The notes below the pieces were generated by a model that saw only the letters and a program-made list of their open reading frames with translations, did not search any database and had not been told where the DNA came from. This document shows positions 39,471 through 48,528 of a stretch of 64,000 nucleotides of DNA, piece after piece. The stretch comes from Pseudoxanthomonas sacheonensis (GTDB lineage: Bacteria; Pseudomonadota; Gammaproteobacteria; Xanthomonadales; Xanthomonadaceae). The stretch covers positions 1-64,000 of the forward strand of contig NZ_PDWS01000019.1 in assembly GCF_010093305.1 (NCBI RefSeq), in the 5' to 3' direction. The translations under genes were made by a program, and so were the position numbers. Numbering within the stretch: the first letter of the stretch is position 1; each line of letters begins with the position of its first letter.

Positions 39471-39498
39471 TTCCAGCCGGCGGTGCGTTTCGCGCATG
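39471..39498 (-). pseudogene. 28-nt relic of the 3' end of the 40204-41220 dehydrogenase gene
   Basis: These bases match 40246-40273 at 25 of 28 positions, in the same orientation. In the dehydrogenase the segment encodes RETHRRLE near the C-terminus; here the minus-strand reading also gives MRETHRRLE, then diverges. It is just downstream of the lysE-type gene, so that gene is bracketed by direct repeats. It is probably a remnant of a duplication. Confidence 0.7.
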
Positions 39499-39519
39499 CC
39501 GGTGCCCGCGCCGTGCCGC

Positions 39520-40161
39520 TCAGACCGCGTGATTGTTGCGCAGACGCAGTAAGCCGGCGCCGAGGACGACGAACATCGCTCCGGACAGGCGGTTGAATTG
39601 CCGCGCACGCGCGGCACTGGCGAACCAGTGGCCCATGCCGCGTACCAGCCCGGCATAGCAAAGATGCGACACCACCGTGCAGGCCGCGAAGGTCAGCGTC
39701 AGCATCAGGAACTGGCGCATCGCCGGCACTTCGCTGCTCATGAACTGCGGAAGCAGCGCGGTGAAGAAGAGGATGCTCTTGGGATTGGTCGTTGCCACCA
39801 GCAGGCCCTGCAAGAACAATCGTGCAATCGGCTGCCCCCTCATCCCCACCGCATTGGGTGCCGCGTCGAAGACGCTGGCCCGACTGCGCCATTGACGTAT
39901 GCCCAGATAGATCAGGTATACCGCGCCCGCCAGCTTGAGTGCGCCGAACAGCCACGCGGACGTCTTCAACAGCGCGCCCAGACCCAGCATCGCGGTCGCC
40001 GACACCAGAACGACTCCGGCCGCATTGCCGGCCGAACTGACGAGCGCCCGACGCATGCCCAGCGTCGCTGCATTGGATACCGCCAACAGAACGGCGGGGC
40101 CGGGACTGAACGCGGTGACCAGCGACAACATGCAAAACAACGACCACGCGGACAGGCTCAT
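39520..40161 (-). CDS. LysE/RhtB-family amino-acid exporter
   Basis: This 213-residue protein has about six transmembrane segments and the family start SLVTAFSPGPAVLLAVSNAA with the PGP motif. Further signatures are GNAAGVVLVSATAML and NPKSILFFTALLPQF. RhtB-type proteins export neutral amino acids or homoserine lactones; the substrate here is not readable. It begins 42 bases after the dehydrogenase stop, on the same strand. The 28-nt direct repeats flanking it suggest that it entered after the operon formed. Confidence 0.9.
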   Translation of the reverse strand: MSLSAWSLFCMLSLVTAFSPGPAVLLAVSNAATLGMRRALVSSAGNAAGVVLVSATAMLGLGALLKTSAWLFGALKLAGAVYLIYLGIRQWRSRASVFDAAPNAVGMRGQPIARLFLQGLLVATTNPKSILFFTALLPQFMSSEVPAMRQFLMLTLTFAACTVVSHLCYAGLVRGMGHWFASAARARQFNRLSGAMFVVLGAGLLRLRNNHAV

Positions 40162-40203
40162 CCGCCGTCTCTCCGGTTATCGAAAGCAAGAGGTCTCATG
40201 CGC

Positions 40204-41220
40204 CTACCAGCCCGCCAGCACCAGCTTGCCTATGGTCGTTCCCGATTCCAACCGGCGATGCGTTTCGCGCAGGTTGGCGGCGTTGATGGCGCCGATGGTT
40301 TCGGTGTGCGTGGTGCGCAGTTCGCCTGCGTCTACCAGGCTCGCCACCCGATTGAGCAGGTGGTGCTGCTCGATCATGTCCCCGGTTTTGAAACGCGCGC
40401 GCGCGAACATCATTTCCCAATGGATGCCGATGCATTTGGCCTTGTAGGGATCGCCTATGTTCAACGGGGCGCTGGGTTCCACGATCAATCCAACGTGTCC
40501 CTGTGGCGCAAGGATCCCGCCGATCGCTTCCCAATAGGGGTTCGGGTCGACCAGATTCAGCACCACGTCGACCTGTTCATGGCCGAGTGCGCTTAATTGC
40601 GCGTGCAGCGGTTGCCGATGATCGATCACGTGATGGGCGCCCAGCGATTTGCACCAGTCGACGGTTTCTTTGCGCGAAGCCGTGGCGATTACGGTGAAGC
40701 CGGCACGCCGCGCCAATTGGATGGCGATGGAACCGACACCGCCGGCACCGGCGATGATCAGCAGCGAACGCGTGTTGTTTTCCATGTCGATGGAGAACGG
40801 CATGCGGTCGAACAGCAATTCCCATGCGGTGATGGCGGTCAGCGGCAATGCCGCGGCCTGGGCGAAGTCCAGGGTCGCCGGTTTGCGGCCGACGATGCGT
40901 TCGTCGACCAGATGGAACTGCGCATTGGTGCCCGGGCGGGTGATGTCGCCGGCGTAATAGACCTCGTCGCCGGGTTTGAACAGAGTGACGTTTTCGCCGA
41001 CCGCTTCGACCACGCCTGCGGCGTCGTAACCCAGCACCTTCGGCTGCGCTTCCACTTGCGGCTTGGGCGAGCGGACCTTGGTGTCGACGGGATTGACCGA
41101 GACCGCTTCGACGCGGACCAGTACATCGTGGCCGGCAGCGACGGGTTTCGGCAGTTCGACGTCCTGCAGCGATTCGGGATCGCTGATCGGCAGGTAGCGG
41201 GTCAAGGCGATGGCTTTCAT
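40204..41220 (-). CDS. MDR-superfamily quinone oxidoreductase-like dehydrogenase
   Basis: The 338-residue protein has the GroES-like N domain (VLVRVEAVSVNPVDTKVR; KVLGYDAAGVVEAVGENVTL) and the Rossmann motif IAGAGGVGSIAIQLAR. The structural and catalytic zinc cysteines of classical alcohol dehydrogenases are absent, so it is of the zinc-free quinone-oxidoreductase type (zinc-binding dehydrogenase family by name only). It follows the aldo-keto reductase by 29 bases, and the two are probably cotranscribed. Confidence 0.9.
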   Translation of the reverse strand: MKAIALTRYLPISDPESLQDVELPKPVAAGHDVLVRVEAVSVNPVDTKVRSPKPQVEAQPKVLGYDAAGVVEAVGENVTLFKPGDEVYYAGDITRPGTNAQFHLVDERIVGRKPATLDFAQAAALPLTAITAWELLFDRMPFSIDMENNTRSLLIIAGAGGVGSIAIQLARRAGFTVIATASRKETVDWCKSLGAHHVIDHRQPLHAQLSALGHEQVDVVLNLVDPNPYWEAIGGILAPQGHVGLIVEPSAPLNIGDPYKAKCIGIHWEMMFARARFKTGDMIEQHHLLNRVASLVDAGELRTTHTETIGAINAANLRETHRRLESGTTIGKLVLAGW

Positions 41221-41249
41221 ATGGGGGCTCCAGTTTCGGCGTGGGGGTT

Positions 41250-42281
41250 TCAGACCGGGGTCGGGTTGCGTTCGGAGAACTGGCCGCGCCAGTACGGGTA
41301 GTAAGGATAGGGCGGGGTGAGCGCGCTGGCGGCATCCAGCTTGGCCACTTGTTCGGCCGACAGATTCCAGCCGACCGCACCCAGGTTCTGACGAAGTTGC
41401 TCTTCGTTGCGAGCGCCGACCAGCACGGTGGAAACGGTGGGACGTTGCAGCAGCCAGTTCAAGGCGATTTGCGGAATGGTCTTGCCGGTTTCTTCGGCCA
41501 CTTCATCCATCGCATCGATGATGCGGTAAAGACGTTCTTCATCGACGGGCGGCGCGAAATCGGCGGTGTCGTGCAAACGGCTGTTTTCCGGCAGCGGCTG
41601 TCCGCGACGGATCTTGCCGGTCAGGCGCCCCCAGCCCAGCGGGCTCCACACCACCGCGCCCACTCCCTGGTCCTGGCCCAGCGGCATCAGTTCCCATTCG
41701 TAGTCGCGGCCTATCAGCGAGTAATAGGTCTGGTTGGCGACGTAGCGCGAATAACCGCGCTGGTCGGCGATGGCCTGCGACTTCATCAGATGCCAGCCGG
41801 AGAAGTTGGATACGCCCAGGTAGCGCACCTTGCCCGCACGCACCAGACCATCCAGGGTCGAGAGGGTTTCCTCGACCGGTGTCATCGCATCGAAGGCGTG
41901 CAGTTGCAGCAGATCGATGTAGTCGGTGCCCAGGCGTTGCAGGGCCTTGTCCACGGCTTGCAGCAGATGGAAGCGCGAGCTGCCGGCGTCGTTCGGACCC
42001 TCGCCCGCGCGCAAGCCGGTCTTGGTGGAAAGAATCACTCGATCGCGCCGGCCTTTGATCGCCGCGCCCAGGATGGACTCGGACGCGCCGTCCGAATACA
42101 CATCGGCGGTGTCGAAGAAATTGAGGCCTGCTTCCAGGCTGATGTCGATCAATCGCCTGGCTTGCGCGTCGTCGGTATTTCCCCAGGCGCTGAACAACGG
42201 CCCCTTGCCACCGAAGGTGCCTGCGCCGAAGCCCAGTACCGGGACCTTGAAGCCTGAGTTGCCGAGAAAACGGGTTTCCAT
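41250..42281 (-). CDS. Aldo/keto reductase
   Basis: The 343-residue NADPH-dependent enzyme shows the catalytic tetrad in order: Asp in FFDTADVY, Tyr in VYSDGAS, Lys in STKTGL and His in LLQLHAFDAM. The NADP-binding end has PTVSTVLVGARNEEQLRQNL. These enzymes reduce aldehydes and ketones. The start at 42281 has AAGGAG seven bases upstream; an earlier ATG at 42296 is less likely. It lies 32 bases after the MFS gene in an MFS-AKR-dehydrogenase operon. Confidence 0.93.
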   Translation of the reverse strand: METRFLGNSGFKVPVLGFGAGTFGGKGPLFSAWGNTDDAQARRLIDISLEAGLNFFDTADVYSDGASESILGAAIKGRRDRVILSTKTGLRAGEGPNDAGSSRFHLLQAVDKALQRLGTDYIDLLQLHAFDAMTPVEETLSTLDGLVRAGKVRYLGVSNFSGWHLMKSQAIADQRGYSRYVANQTYYSLIGRDYEWELMPLGQDQGVGAVVWSPLGWGRLTGKIRRGQPLPENSRLHDTADFAPPVDEERLYRIIDAMDEVAEETGKTIPQIALNWLLQRPTVSTVLVGARNEEQLRQNLGAVGWNLSAEQVAKLDAASALTPPYPYYPYWRGQFSERNPTPV

Positions 42282-42313
42282 GGAGTGCTCCTTCAAAAAA
42301 GAAAATCAAACGT

Positions 42314-43531
42314 TCAGGCGCATTCGGTCTGTTCGACCATCGCCACGCAATCGCGCTTGCGCTCCAGCGCGATGGCCCACAAGGCCACCAGGAATGCGGA
42401 GAACGGCACCAGCGCCGCGACCCATGGCAGTGCGGTCAGGCCGGGGCCATGCACGATCACCACGCCGCCCAGCCAGGCGCCGAAAGCGTTGCCCAGGTTG
42501 AAGGCGCCGATGTTCAGACTGGAAGCCAGGCTTTGCGCGCCCGTCGCTTTCTGCAGCACCCACAGCTGCAAGGGAGAAACGGTGGCGAATGCGGCCGCGC
42601 CCAGCAGGCCGACGAACACCACCATCGCCCATTGGCTGTGCAGGACGAAGGTCATCAAACCCATCACCGCGGCCAAGGCGATCAAAGTGCCCAGCAGCGC
42701 TGGCAACAGACGGCGGTCGGCGAATTTTCCGCCCAGCAGATTGCCCACGATCATGCCCACGCCGAACACCAGCAGGATCGGCGATACGGCCGCTTCGGCG
42801 AAGCCGGCGATTTCGGTGAGCAAAGGCTGGATATAGGTGTAGACGGTGAACATGCCGCCGAAGCCGAGCACGGTCATCAGCAGGCCCAGCAGCACCTGCG
42901 GGCGCGCCACCGCCTTGATTTCCTCGCGGAAGGCCATCGGTGCGTCGCCGCCGCGATCCTTGGGCACCAGCGCGGCGATGACCACGGTGGCGATCACGCC
43001 GATCGCGGCGACCGCCCAGAAGGTCGAGCGCCAGCCGTAGTGCAGGCCCAGCCAGGCGCCCGCGGGCACGCCCAGCAGCGTGGCCACTGTCAGGCCGGTG
43101 AACATGATGGAAATCGCCGAGGCCTTGCGGTCTTCGGCGACCAGACCGGTCGCCACCACCGCGCCGACGCCGAAGAAGGTGCCGTGGGCCAGCGAGGTGA
43201 CCACGCGGGCGATCATCAGCACGGTGTAGTTGGGCGCCAGTGCGCAGGCCAGGTTGCCCAGGGTGAAGATCACCATCAGCGCCACCAGCACCGCCTTGCG
43301 CGGCATGCGGCTGGTGGCGGCGGTCAGCAGCGGCGCGCCGACGAACACGCCCAGGGCGTATCCGGAAATCAGCAGGCCGGCCGCGGCGATGGACACGTGC
43401 AGGTCGCTGGCGACCTGCATCAGCAGGCCCATGATCACGAATTCGGTCGTGCCGATGCCGAAGGCGCCGGCGGTCAGCGCGTACAGGGCGATGGGGAATC
43501 GCTTGGAGGAGGGGGAGATGGTGACGTTCAA
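42314..43531 (-). CDS. MFS drug/sugar efflux transporter, DHA1 family
   Basis: The 405-residue protein has twelve transmembrane segments. The start ALTAGAFGIGTTEFVIMGLL is typical of the AraJ/YdhP-like DHA1 group. The MFS A-motif region is TAATSRMPRKAVLVAL and a C-motif-like segment GVPAGAWLGLHYGWRSTF follows. These carriers export sugars or drugs. It is divergent from the LysR gene, with a palindromic box between them, which suggests LysR control. Confidence 0.92.
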   Translation of the reverse strand: MNVTISPSSKRFPIALYALTAGAFGIGTTEFVIMGLLMQVASDLHVSIAAAGLLISGYALGVFVGAPLLTAATSRMPRKAVLVALMVIFTLGNLACALAPNYTVLMIARVVTSLAHGTFFGVGAVVATGLVAEDRKASAISIMFTGLTVATLLGVPAGAWLGLHYGWRSTFWAVAAIGVIATVVIAALVPKDRGGDAPMAFREEIKAVARPQVLLGLLMTVLGFGGMFTVYTYIQPLLTEIAGFAEAAVSPILLVFGVGMIVGNLLGGKFADRRLLPALLGTLIALAAVMGLMTFVLHSQWAMVVFVGLLGAAAFATVSPLQLWVLQKATGAQSLASSLNIGAFNLGNAFGAWLGGVVIVHGPGLTALPWVAALVPFSAFLVALWAIALERKRDCVAMVEQTECA

Positions 43532-43570
43532 GGCAGCACTCAGATTTCGACTGGGCGCCAGCTTGGGACT

Positions 43571-43595
43571 TTCGCTGAATATGAAAAACAGCGAA
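43571..43595. promoter_or_regulatory. LysR-type operator
   Basis: TTCGCTG (43571-43577) and CAGCGAA (43589-43595) are a perfect inverted repeat with an 11-base AT-rich centre, containing the T-N11-A pattern bound by LysR proteins. It lies in the 96-base divergent spacer, 33 bases before the LysR ATG and 40 bases from the MFS start. Confidence 0.7.
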
Positions 43596-43627
43596 TATGG
43601 CTAATAACTCTCAATGAATTATTGATA

Positions 43628-44545
43628 ATGGATCGGGTAGGCGACCTCACCCTGTTTTTGCGCGTGCTGGACCTGGGTTCGATCACGGCTGCGGCCCATA
43701 GCCTGGATCTGTCGGTGGCGGTCGCCAGCCAGCGGCTGAAACGGCTGGAGCGCGATCTGGGCGTGCGTTTGCTGCACCGGACCACGCGCCGCCTGCATCC
43801 CACCCCGGAAGGCGCGGCGCTGGCGCAGCAAGGGCGGGTGCTGGTGGAGGACCTGGAATCGCTGGGTACCGGCCTGCGCGAAACCGCCACCGAGATCGCC
43901 GGCACGCTGCGGGTGACGCTGTCGGCTTCCTTCGGACGTCAATATGTGTCGCCGCTGCTGCCCGGGTTCCTGGCGCTGCATCCCAAACTGCGGATCAGCG
44001 TGCATCTCAGCGACCAGGTGGTGGATCTGGTCAGTGAGGGATTCGATCTGGCGATACGTATCGGCGCACTCGAGGACTCCAGTCTGGTGGCGCGCCATGT
44101 GGCCCCCAACCGGCGCGTGCTGTGCGCGTCGCCGGCATACCTGAAGCGCCGGGGCAATCCGCGCTTGCCCAAGGATCTGGCGGAGCACGACTGCCTGCTG
44201 CTGTTCGGCAGCAATGGCCGCCAGGACGTCTGGCGCCTGCACGACGCACAGGGCGAAGAACACGCGGTACGCGTGCAGGGACGGTTCGAAAGCAATTACG
44301 GCGAGTTGCTGCGCGACGCTTCGGTCGCGGGCGAAGGCATCGCCATCCATTCCCTGTGGCATATCGCCGACGATCTGCGCGCCGGCCGCTTGCGCGTGGT
44401 GTTGCCGGATTGCCGCCTGGCCACCACCGCGATCAGTGCGGTCATGCCGCAGCGCAGGCTGGTGCCGCCGCGGGTCGGAGCGTTCGTGGACTTTCTGGTT
44501 TCGCAGTTCGGCGACGCGCCGTGGGAACGCGGACTGAAAGTCTGA
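43628..44545 (+). CDS. LysR-family transcriptional regulator
   Basis: The 305-residue regulator has the N-terminal winged helix (DLTLFLRVLDLGSITAAAHS, then LERDLGVRLLHRTTRRLHPT) and a periplasmic-binding-like effector domain. It resembles the group that controls drug or aldehyde export and reductase genes. It reads away from the MFS-AKR-dehydrogenase operon, a typical arrangement for a regulator of that operon. The open frame extends 393 codons upstream on this strand, antisense to the MFS gene and not coding. Confidence 0.93.
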   Translation: MDRVGDLTLFLRVLDLGSITAAAHSLDLSVAVASQRLKRLERDLGVRLLHRTTRRLHPTPEGAALAQQGRVLVEDLESLGTGLRETATEIAGTLRVTLSASFGRQYVSPLLPGFLALHPKLRISVHLSDQVVDLVSEGFDLAIRIGALEDSSLVARHVAPNRRVLCASPAYLKRRGNPRLPKDLAEHDCLLLFGSNGRQDVWRLHDAQGEEHAVRVQGRFESNYGELLRDASVAGEGIAIHSLWHIADDLRAGRLRVVLPDCRLATTAISAVMPQRRLVPPRVGAFVDFLVSQFGDAPWERGLKV

Positions 44546-44563
44546 AAGCAGGTCTTTCAGGCC

Positions 44564-45349
44564 TTAATCGAAAGAAAATGCATCCATGGCCATGCCGCCC
44601 ATCTGCACCGCGTGATGCAGCCGCGCGGCGCGCGCGTCCGTGCCGCCAGCACCTAGCGCTATGTACAGCGGGTAGAGATGTTCGGTGGTGGGATGATTGC
44701 GACGGGCTTGCGGTAGCGCTTCCCAGTCGAGCGCGCCCTGCAGGTCTTTCGCCAGCAATTTCTCGCTGAGCGCATCGGTGAACGCCTGCACCCAGGGATA
44801 AGCCGGCGCGTCCTCATGCCGCCAGTCCAGCTCACGCAGATTGTGCGAATAGCCTCCGGAGCCGATGACCAGTACGCCTTGCTCGCGCAGTGGGGCCAGG
44901 GCCAAGCCCAGCTGGTAGTGCCAGACGGAAGACCGGGACGGATTCACCGACAGCGCCACCACGGGAATGTCCGCCTGCGGATACATGCGTCCAAGCGGCA
45001 CCCAGGTGCCGTGATCGATGCCGGTGCGCTCGTCCACGCGCGCCTCGAATCCGGCTGCGGCCAGCTGGCCGGCGATTTCCCCGGCCAAGGCTGGCGCGCC
45101 CTGGACCGGATATCGGATGTCGTACAGCGGCTTGGGGAAGCCGCCGAAGTCGTGGATGGTCTCCGGCGCCAGGTTGGAAGTCACAGTCGGTTCGCTTGCC
45201 AGGAAGTGCGCCGAGGCGACGACCACGGCGCGCGGACGCGGCAGCGATTTCCCCAGTCCGTCGAGAAAACGGGCGGTGGGCGAATCCTCCAGCGCCATCA
45301 TCGGCGAGCCGTGGGACAGGAACAGCGAGGGCAGGCGAGTGGTTTCCAT
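44564..45349 (-). CDS. ygiD: 4,5-DOPA-type extradiol dioxygenase (LigB family)
   Basis: The 261-residue enzyme has the family pattern FLSHGSPMMALEDSPTARFL at the start, the metal His in HGSP, the HDFGGFPKPLYDIRYP segment, IDHGTWVPLGRMYP and IGSGGYSHNLREL. Such proteins are zinc or iron extradiol dioxygenases acting on catechols (E. coli YgiD; plant DODA). The start at 45349 removes a 70-residue extension in the open frame that has no similarity. It is divergent from prpD. Confidence 0.88.
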   Translation of the reverse strand: METTRLPSLFLSHGSPMMALEDSPTARFLDGLGKSLPRPRAVVVASAHFLASEPTVTSNLAPETIHDFGGFPKPLYDIRYPVQGAPALAGEIAGQLAAAGFEARVDERTGIDHGTWVPLGRMYPQADIPVVALSVNPSRSSVWHYQLGLALAPLREQGVLVIGSGGYSHNLRELDWRHEDAPAYPWVQAFTDALSEKLLAKDLQGALDWEALPQARRNHPTTEHLYPLYIALGAGGTDARAARLHHAVQMGGMAMDAFSFD

Positions 45350-45506
45350 GGCCACAGGATCGGGGCGTACGGGCCTCGCGCCAAGGGCCACGGCCAAGCC
45401 GGTGTGTTGCAGCCATGAATGCGCCGGAGGGTCGCTTCGCGCCACGTACACGCGCACCGACGGAGCTGTCTGGAACAATGCCTGCGGCCACACCCGGATA
45501 CCGCTC

Positions 45507-46955
45507 ATGACCCCGCACGAACTCCGCTCCGCCGTGCGCCCGCATCCCGACCAGGCCATGGTCGATATCGCCGACTACGTGGTGGACTACCGGATCGATT
45601 CGGAGCATGCCTACGACACCGCGCGCTACATGCTGCTGGACTCGCTGGCCTGCGCGATGCTGGCGGTGAAGTTCCCGGATTGCGTGAAGCACCTGGGCCC
45701 CGTGGTTCCCGGTGCGACGATGCGAGACGGTGTGCCCATTCCAGGCACCGGCCATGAACTCGATCCCGTGCAAGCCGCTTTCGCCATCGGCACGCAGATC
45801 CGTTGGCTGGACTTCAACGACACCTGGCTGGCGGCCGAGTGGGGCCATCCGTCCGACAATCTGGGCGCCCTGCTGGCGGTGGCCGATTACCTCAGCCGCA
45901 GGGCCGGTCGCGAAGGGGGCAAGCCGCTGACCGTGCGCGATGTGTTGACCGCCGCGATCAAGGCCCATGAAATCCAGGGCGTCTATGCCCTGCTGAACTC
46001 GTTCAACCGGGTCGGCCTGGACCATGTGGTTCTGGTCAGGCTCGCCTCCACTGCCGTGGCCACCCGGATGCTGGGCGGCGGCAAGGAACAGATCGTCAAC
46101 GCGGTTTCGCATAGCTGGATCGACAATGGCGCGCTACGCACCTACCGCCACGCCCCCAATACCGGGCCCCGCAAAAGCTGGGCTGCGGGCGACGCCTGTC
46201 GCCGCGCGGTCATCCACGCGCTCAATGCCGTGAACGGCGAGACCGGCTACCCCAGTGCCCTGAGTGCGAAGACGTGGGGCTTCTACGACGTCGCCTTCAA
46301 GGGCGGAGAATTCCGGTTCGAGCGTCCGTTCGGCAGCTATGTCATGGAAAACGTGCTGTTCAAGATCAGCTTTCCGGCCGAATTCCACGCCCAGACCGCG
46401 GTCGAGTGCGCCATGACCCTGCATCCGCAGGTCAAAGGGCGGATCGGCCAGATCGAGAGGATCGTGCTGGAAACCCAGGAAGCGGGTCTGCGCATCATCG
46501 ACAAGACCGGCCCGCTGGCCAATTACGCCGACCGCGACCACTGCCTGCAGTACATGGTGGCCGTGCCCCTGATCTTCGGCCGCCTGAGCGCAGACGACTA
46601 CACCGACGCCGTCGCCGCCGACCCGCGTATCGACACCCTGCGCGGGTTGATGGAAGTCCGGGAGGACCCGCGGTTCACCCGGGACTACTTCGACCCCGAC
46701 AAGCGCTATATCGGCAACTCCGTACAGGTGTTCTTCAAGGACGGCGGCTGCACGGACCGGATTTCTATGGATTTCCCCATTGGCCACCGCAGGCGCCGCG
46801 CCGAAGGGATTCCGTTGCTGATGGCCAAGTGCGAGGCGGCGCTGCGTGCCAACCTGGCGACCGTGCAAGTCGACCGGATCATGGCCCTGGCAGCCGATCC
46901 CTCCCGGTTCGATACCCTGCCGGTCGATATATTCATGAACATGTACCGGACTTAG
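45507..46955 (+). CDS. prpD: 2-methylcitrate dehydratase
   Basis: The 482-residue protein matches classical PrpD (E. coli 483) in WLAAEWGHPSDNLGALLAVA, IKAHEIQGVYALLNSFNRVG and PSALSAKTWGFYDVAFKG. PrpD dehydrates 2-methylcitrate to 2-methyl-cis-aconitate without an iron-sulfur cluster. It is 11 kb from the prp cluster, which already has AcnD/PrpF for this reaction. ATG 45507 is chosen for length; no good ribosome site is visible. It is followed by the OmpA-family gene after 191 bases. Confidence 0.95.
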   Translation: MTPHELRSAVRPHPDQAMVDIADYVVDYRIDSEHAYDTARYMLLDSLACAMLAVKFPDCVKHLGPVVPGATMRDGVPIPGTGHELDPVQAAFAIGTQIRWLDFNDTWLAAEWGHPSDNLGALLAVADYLSRRAGREGGKPLTVRDVLTAAIKAHEIQGVYALLNSFNRVGLDHVVLVRLASTAVATRMLGGGKEQIVNAVSHSWIDNGALRTYRHAPNTGPRKSWAAGDACRRAVIHALNAVNGETGYPSALSAKTWGFYDVAFKGGEFRFERPFGSYVMENVLFKISFPAEFHAQTAVECAMTLHPQVKGRIGQIERIVLETQEAGLRIIDKTGPLANYADRDHCLQYMVAVPLIFGRLSADDYTDAVAADPRIDTLRGLMEVREDPRFTRDYFDPDKRYIGNSVQVFFKDGGCTDRISMDFPIGHRRRRAEGIPLLMAKCEAALRANLATVQVDRIMALAADPSRFDTLPVDIFMNMYRT

Positions 46956-47146
46956 AGTTATGAGATAGTGCGTCGGTTGGCCTGACTAACTTGTTATGGT
47001 ACCGTTAACACAGCCTTCACGTGGGCACGCATAATCTGCATGAGATGGCGTGCAGACATGGCCGTCTGAACAACCAAGAATAAAGCTGGACCGTTTAACG
47101 AAGTACACCGGTTTCTCTTACAACTGATTTTTTTAAGGAGCTGCAA

Positions 47147-48283
47147 ATGAACAAGAAACTTCTCTGTGCCGCAATGCTGGCCGGTCTGAGCTGGGCGCAG
47201 GCCGCTTCCGCTCAGGAGTTCGATGACCGCTGGTACCTCACCGGTTCGGCCGGTTACAACGTGCAGGACGACGACCGTCGCACCGAAAACACCCCGTTCG
47301 TCACCCTGGGTCTGGGCAAGTTCATCAGCCCGAACTGGTCCCTGGACGGTGAGCTGAACTATCAGAACCCGAACTTCGATGGCGGCGTTGCCGGCGCCAA
47401 CGACGACTTGAACTGGAGCCAGTACGGCGTATCGCTCGACCTGCGTCGCCACTTCATCTCCGAAGGCCGCGGCTGGAATCCCTACATCGTCGGCGGCCTG
47501 GGCTACCAGCGTTCGGAAGAAGAGTTCGATGCCTTCCCGAACCCGGATTCCCCGGGCGAACGTAAGGACGGCAATCTGGCCGCCAAGCTCGGCGCGGGTA
47601 TCCAGACTTCGTTCGACAAGCGCATCGCGGTGCGTGCCGAACTGGCCATGCGTTTCGACTTCGACGACAGCAGCGTCGCAGCCGAGGGCGGCCCGGATTG
47701 GGGCGGCTACCCGCACCAGCAGGAAGAGAGCTACTTCGGCGACATCCTGGCTTCGGTCGGTGTCGTGATTCCGCTCGGCCCGGCGCCGACGGCTGCGGTT
47801 GCGCCTGCTCCGGAAGTTGCTCCGAACTGCGCGGACCTGGATGACGACGGCGACGGCGTCAACAACTGCAACGACAAGTGCCCGGGTTCGCAGGCTGGCC
47901 AGACCATCGGTCCGGACGGCTGCCCGGTGGCGGTGGCGATCGACCTGAAGGGCGTGAACTTCAACTTCGACAAGTCGACCCTGCGTCCGGACGCGGTTGC
48001 GATCCTGAGCGAAGCCACCGAAATCCTGAAGCGTTACCCGGATCTGCGCGTTGAAGTGGCCGGCCATACCGACCAGTGCGGTAAGGACGCCTACAACCAG
48101 AGCCTGTCCGAGCGTCGCGCCAAGGCTGTGTACGACTACCTGACCACGAACGGCGTGGACGCCGGCCGTCTGGTGGGTCCGATCGGCTACGGCGAAAGCC
48201 GTCCGCTGGAAGACCTGGGCCAGGCCTTCCCGGCTTGCAAGAGCGAGAAGAACCGCCGCACCGAGCTGAACGTCCAGAACTGA
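47147..48283 (+). CDS. OmpA-family outer-membrane protein
   Basis: The 378-residue protein has a Sec signal (cleavage after ASA, about residue 22), a predicted 8-strand beta-barrel (about 25-205), a Pro/Ala hinge (APTAAVAPAPEVAP), one thrombospondin type-3 calcium repeat (DLDDDGDGVNNCNDKCPG) and the OmpA C-terminal peptidoglycan-binding domain. The latter has FDKSTLRPDAVAIL, VEVAGHTDQCGKDAYNQSLS and RRAKAVYDYL. It links the outer membrane to the wall. AAGGAG stands seven bases before the ATG, after an AT-rich leader. Strong terminator downstream. Confidence 0.93.
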   Translation: MNKKLLCAAMLAGLSWAQAASAQEFDDRWYLTGSAGYNVQDDDRRTENTPFVTLGLGKFISPNWSLDGELNYQNPNFDGGVAGANDDLNWSQYGVSLDLRRHFISEGRGWNPYIVGGLGYQRSEEEFDAFPNPDSPGERKDGNLAAKLGAGIQTSFDKRIAVRAELAMRFDFDDSSVAAEGGPDWGGYPHQQEESYFGDILASVGVVIPLGPAPTAAVAPAPEVAPNCADLDDDGDGVNNCNDKCPGSQAGQTIGPDGCPVAVAIDLKGVNFNFDKSTLRPDAVAILSEATEILKRYPDLRVEVAGHTDQCGKDAYNQSLSERRAKAVYDYLTTNGVDAGRLVGPIGYGESRPLEDLGQAFPACKSEKNRRTELNVQN

Positions 48284-48308
48284 TCGGACGCAGGTTCAAG
48301 CAGCACCA

Positions 48309-48339
48309 GAAGCCCGGCCTCGCGCCGGGCTTCTTTTTT
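48309..48339 (+). terminator. Terminator of the OmpA-family gene
   Basis: GAAGCCCGGC (48309-48318) pairs exactly with GCCGGGCTTC (48324-48333), a 10-bp stem and 5-base loop, followed by TTTTTT (48334-48339). It starts 26 bases after the stop. Confidence 0.95.
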
Positions 48340-48528
48340 GCGTGTGCGAAAAGCGTCGCGTGATCCCTCCGCGATGTTTCTTCAGGATGGTTGCGCGACA
48401 TGCCGCAACTTTGCCGCAGGCCGTGGACGAAAGCAGCGCACCGCAAATCGCGGGCTACCTGAGACTTTCCTTGATATTGGCTGCCGCGCTTCCTACACTC
48501 AGGCCCAATCCAACGCCCGGGTTCCCCA

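Noticed and set aside
39324-39656. 110-codon minus-strand frame containing RETHRRLE
   Set aside because: It overlaps the 3' end of the lysE-type gene out of frame and ends soon after; the similarity is explained by the 28-nt relic, not by a gene.
45018-45506. 163-codon N-terminal extension of prpD
   Set aside because: Antisense to the dioxygenase gene and absent from known PrpD; ATG 45507 gives the family length.
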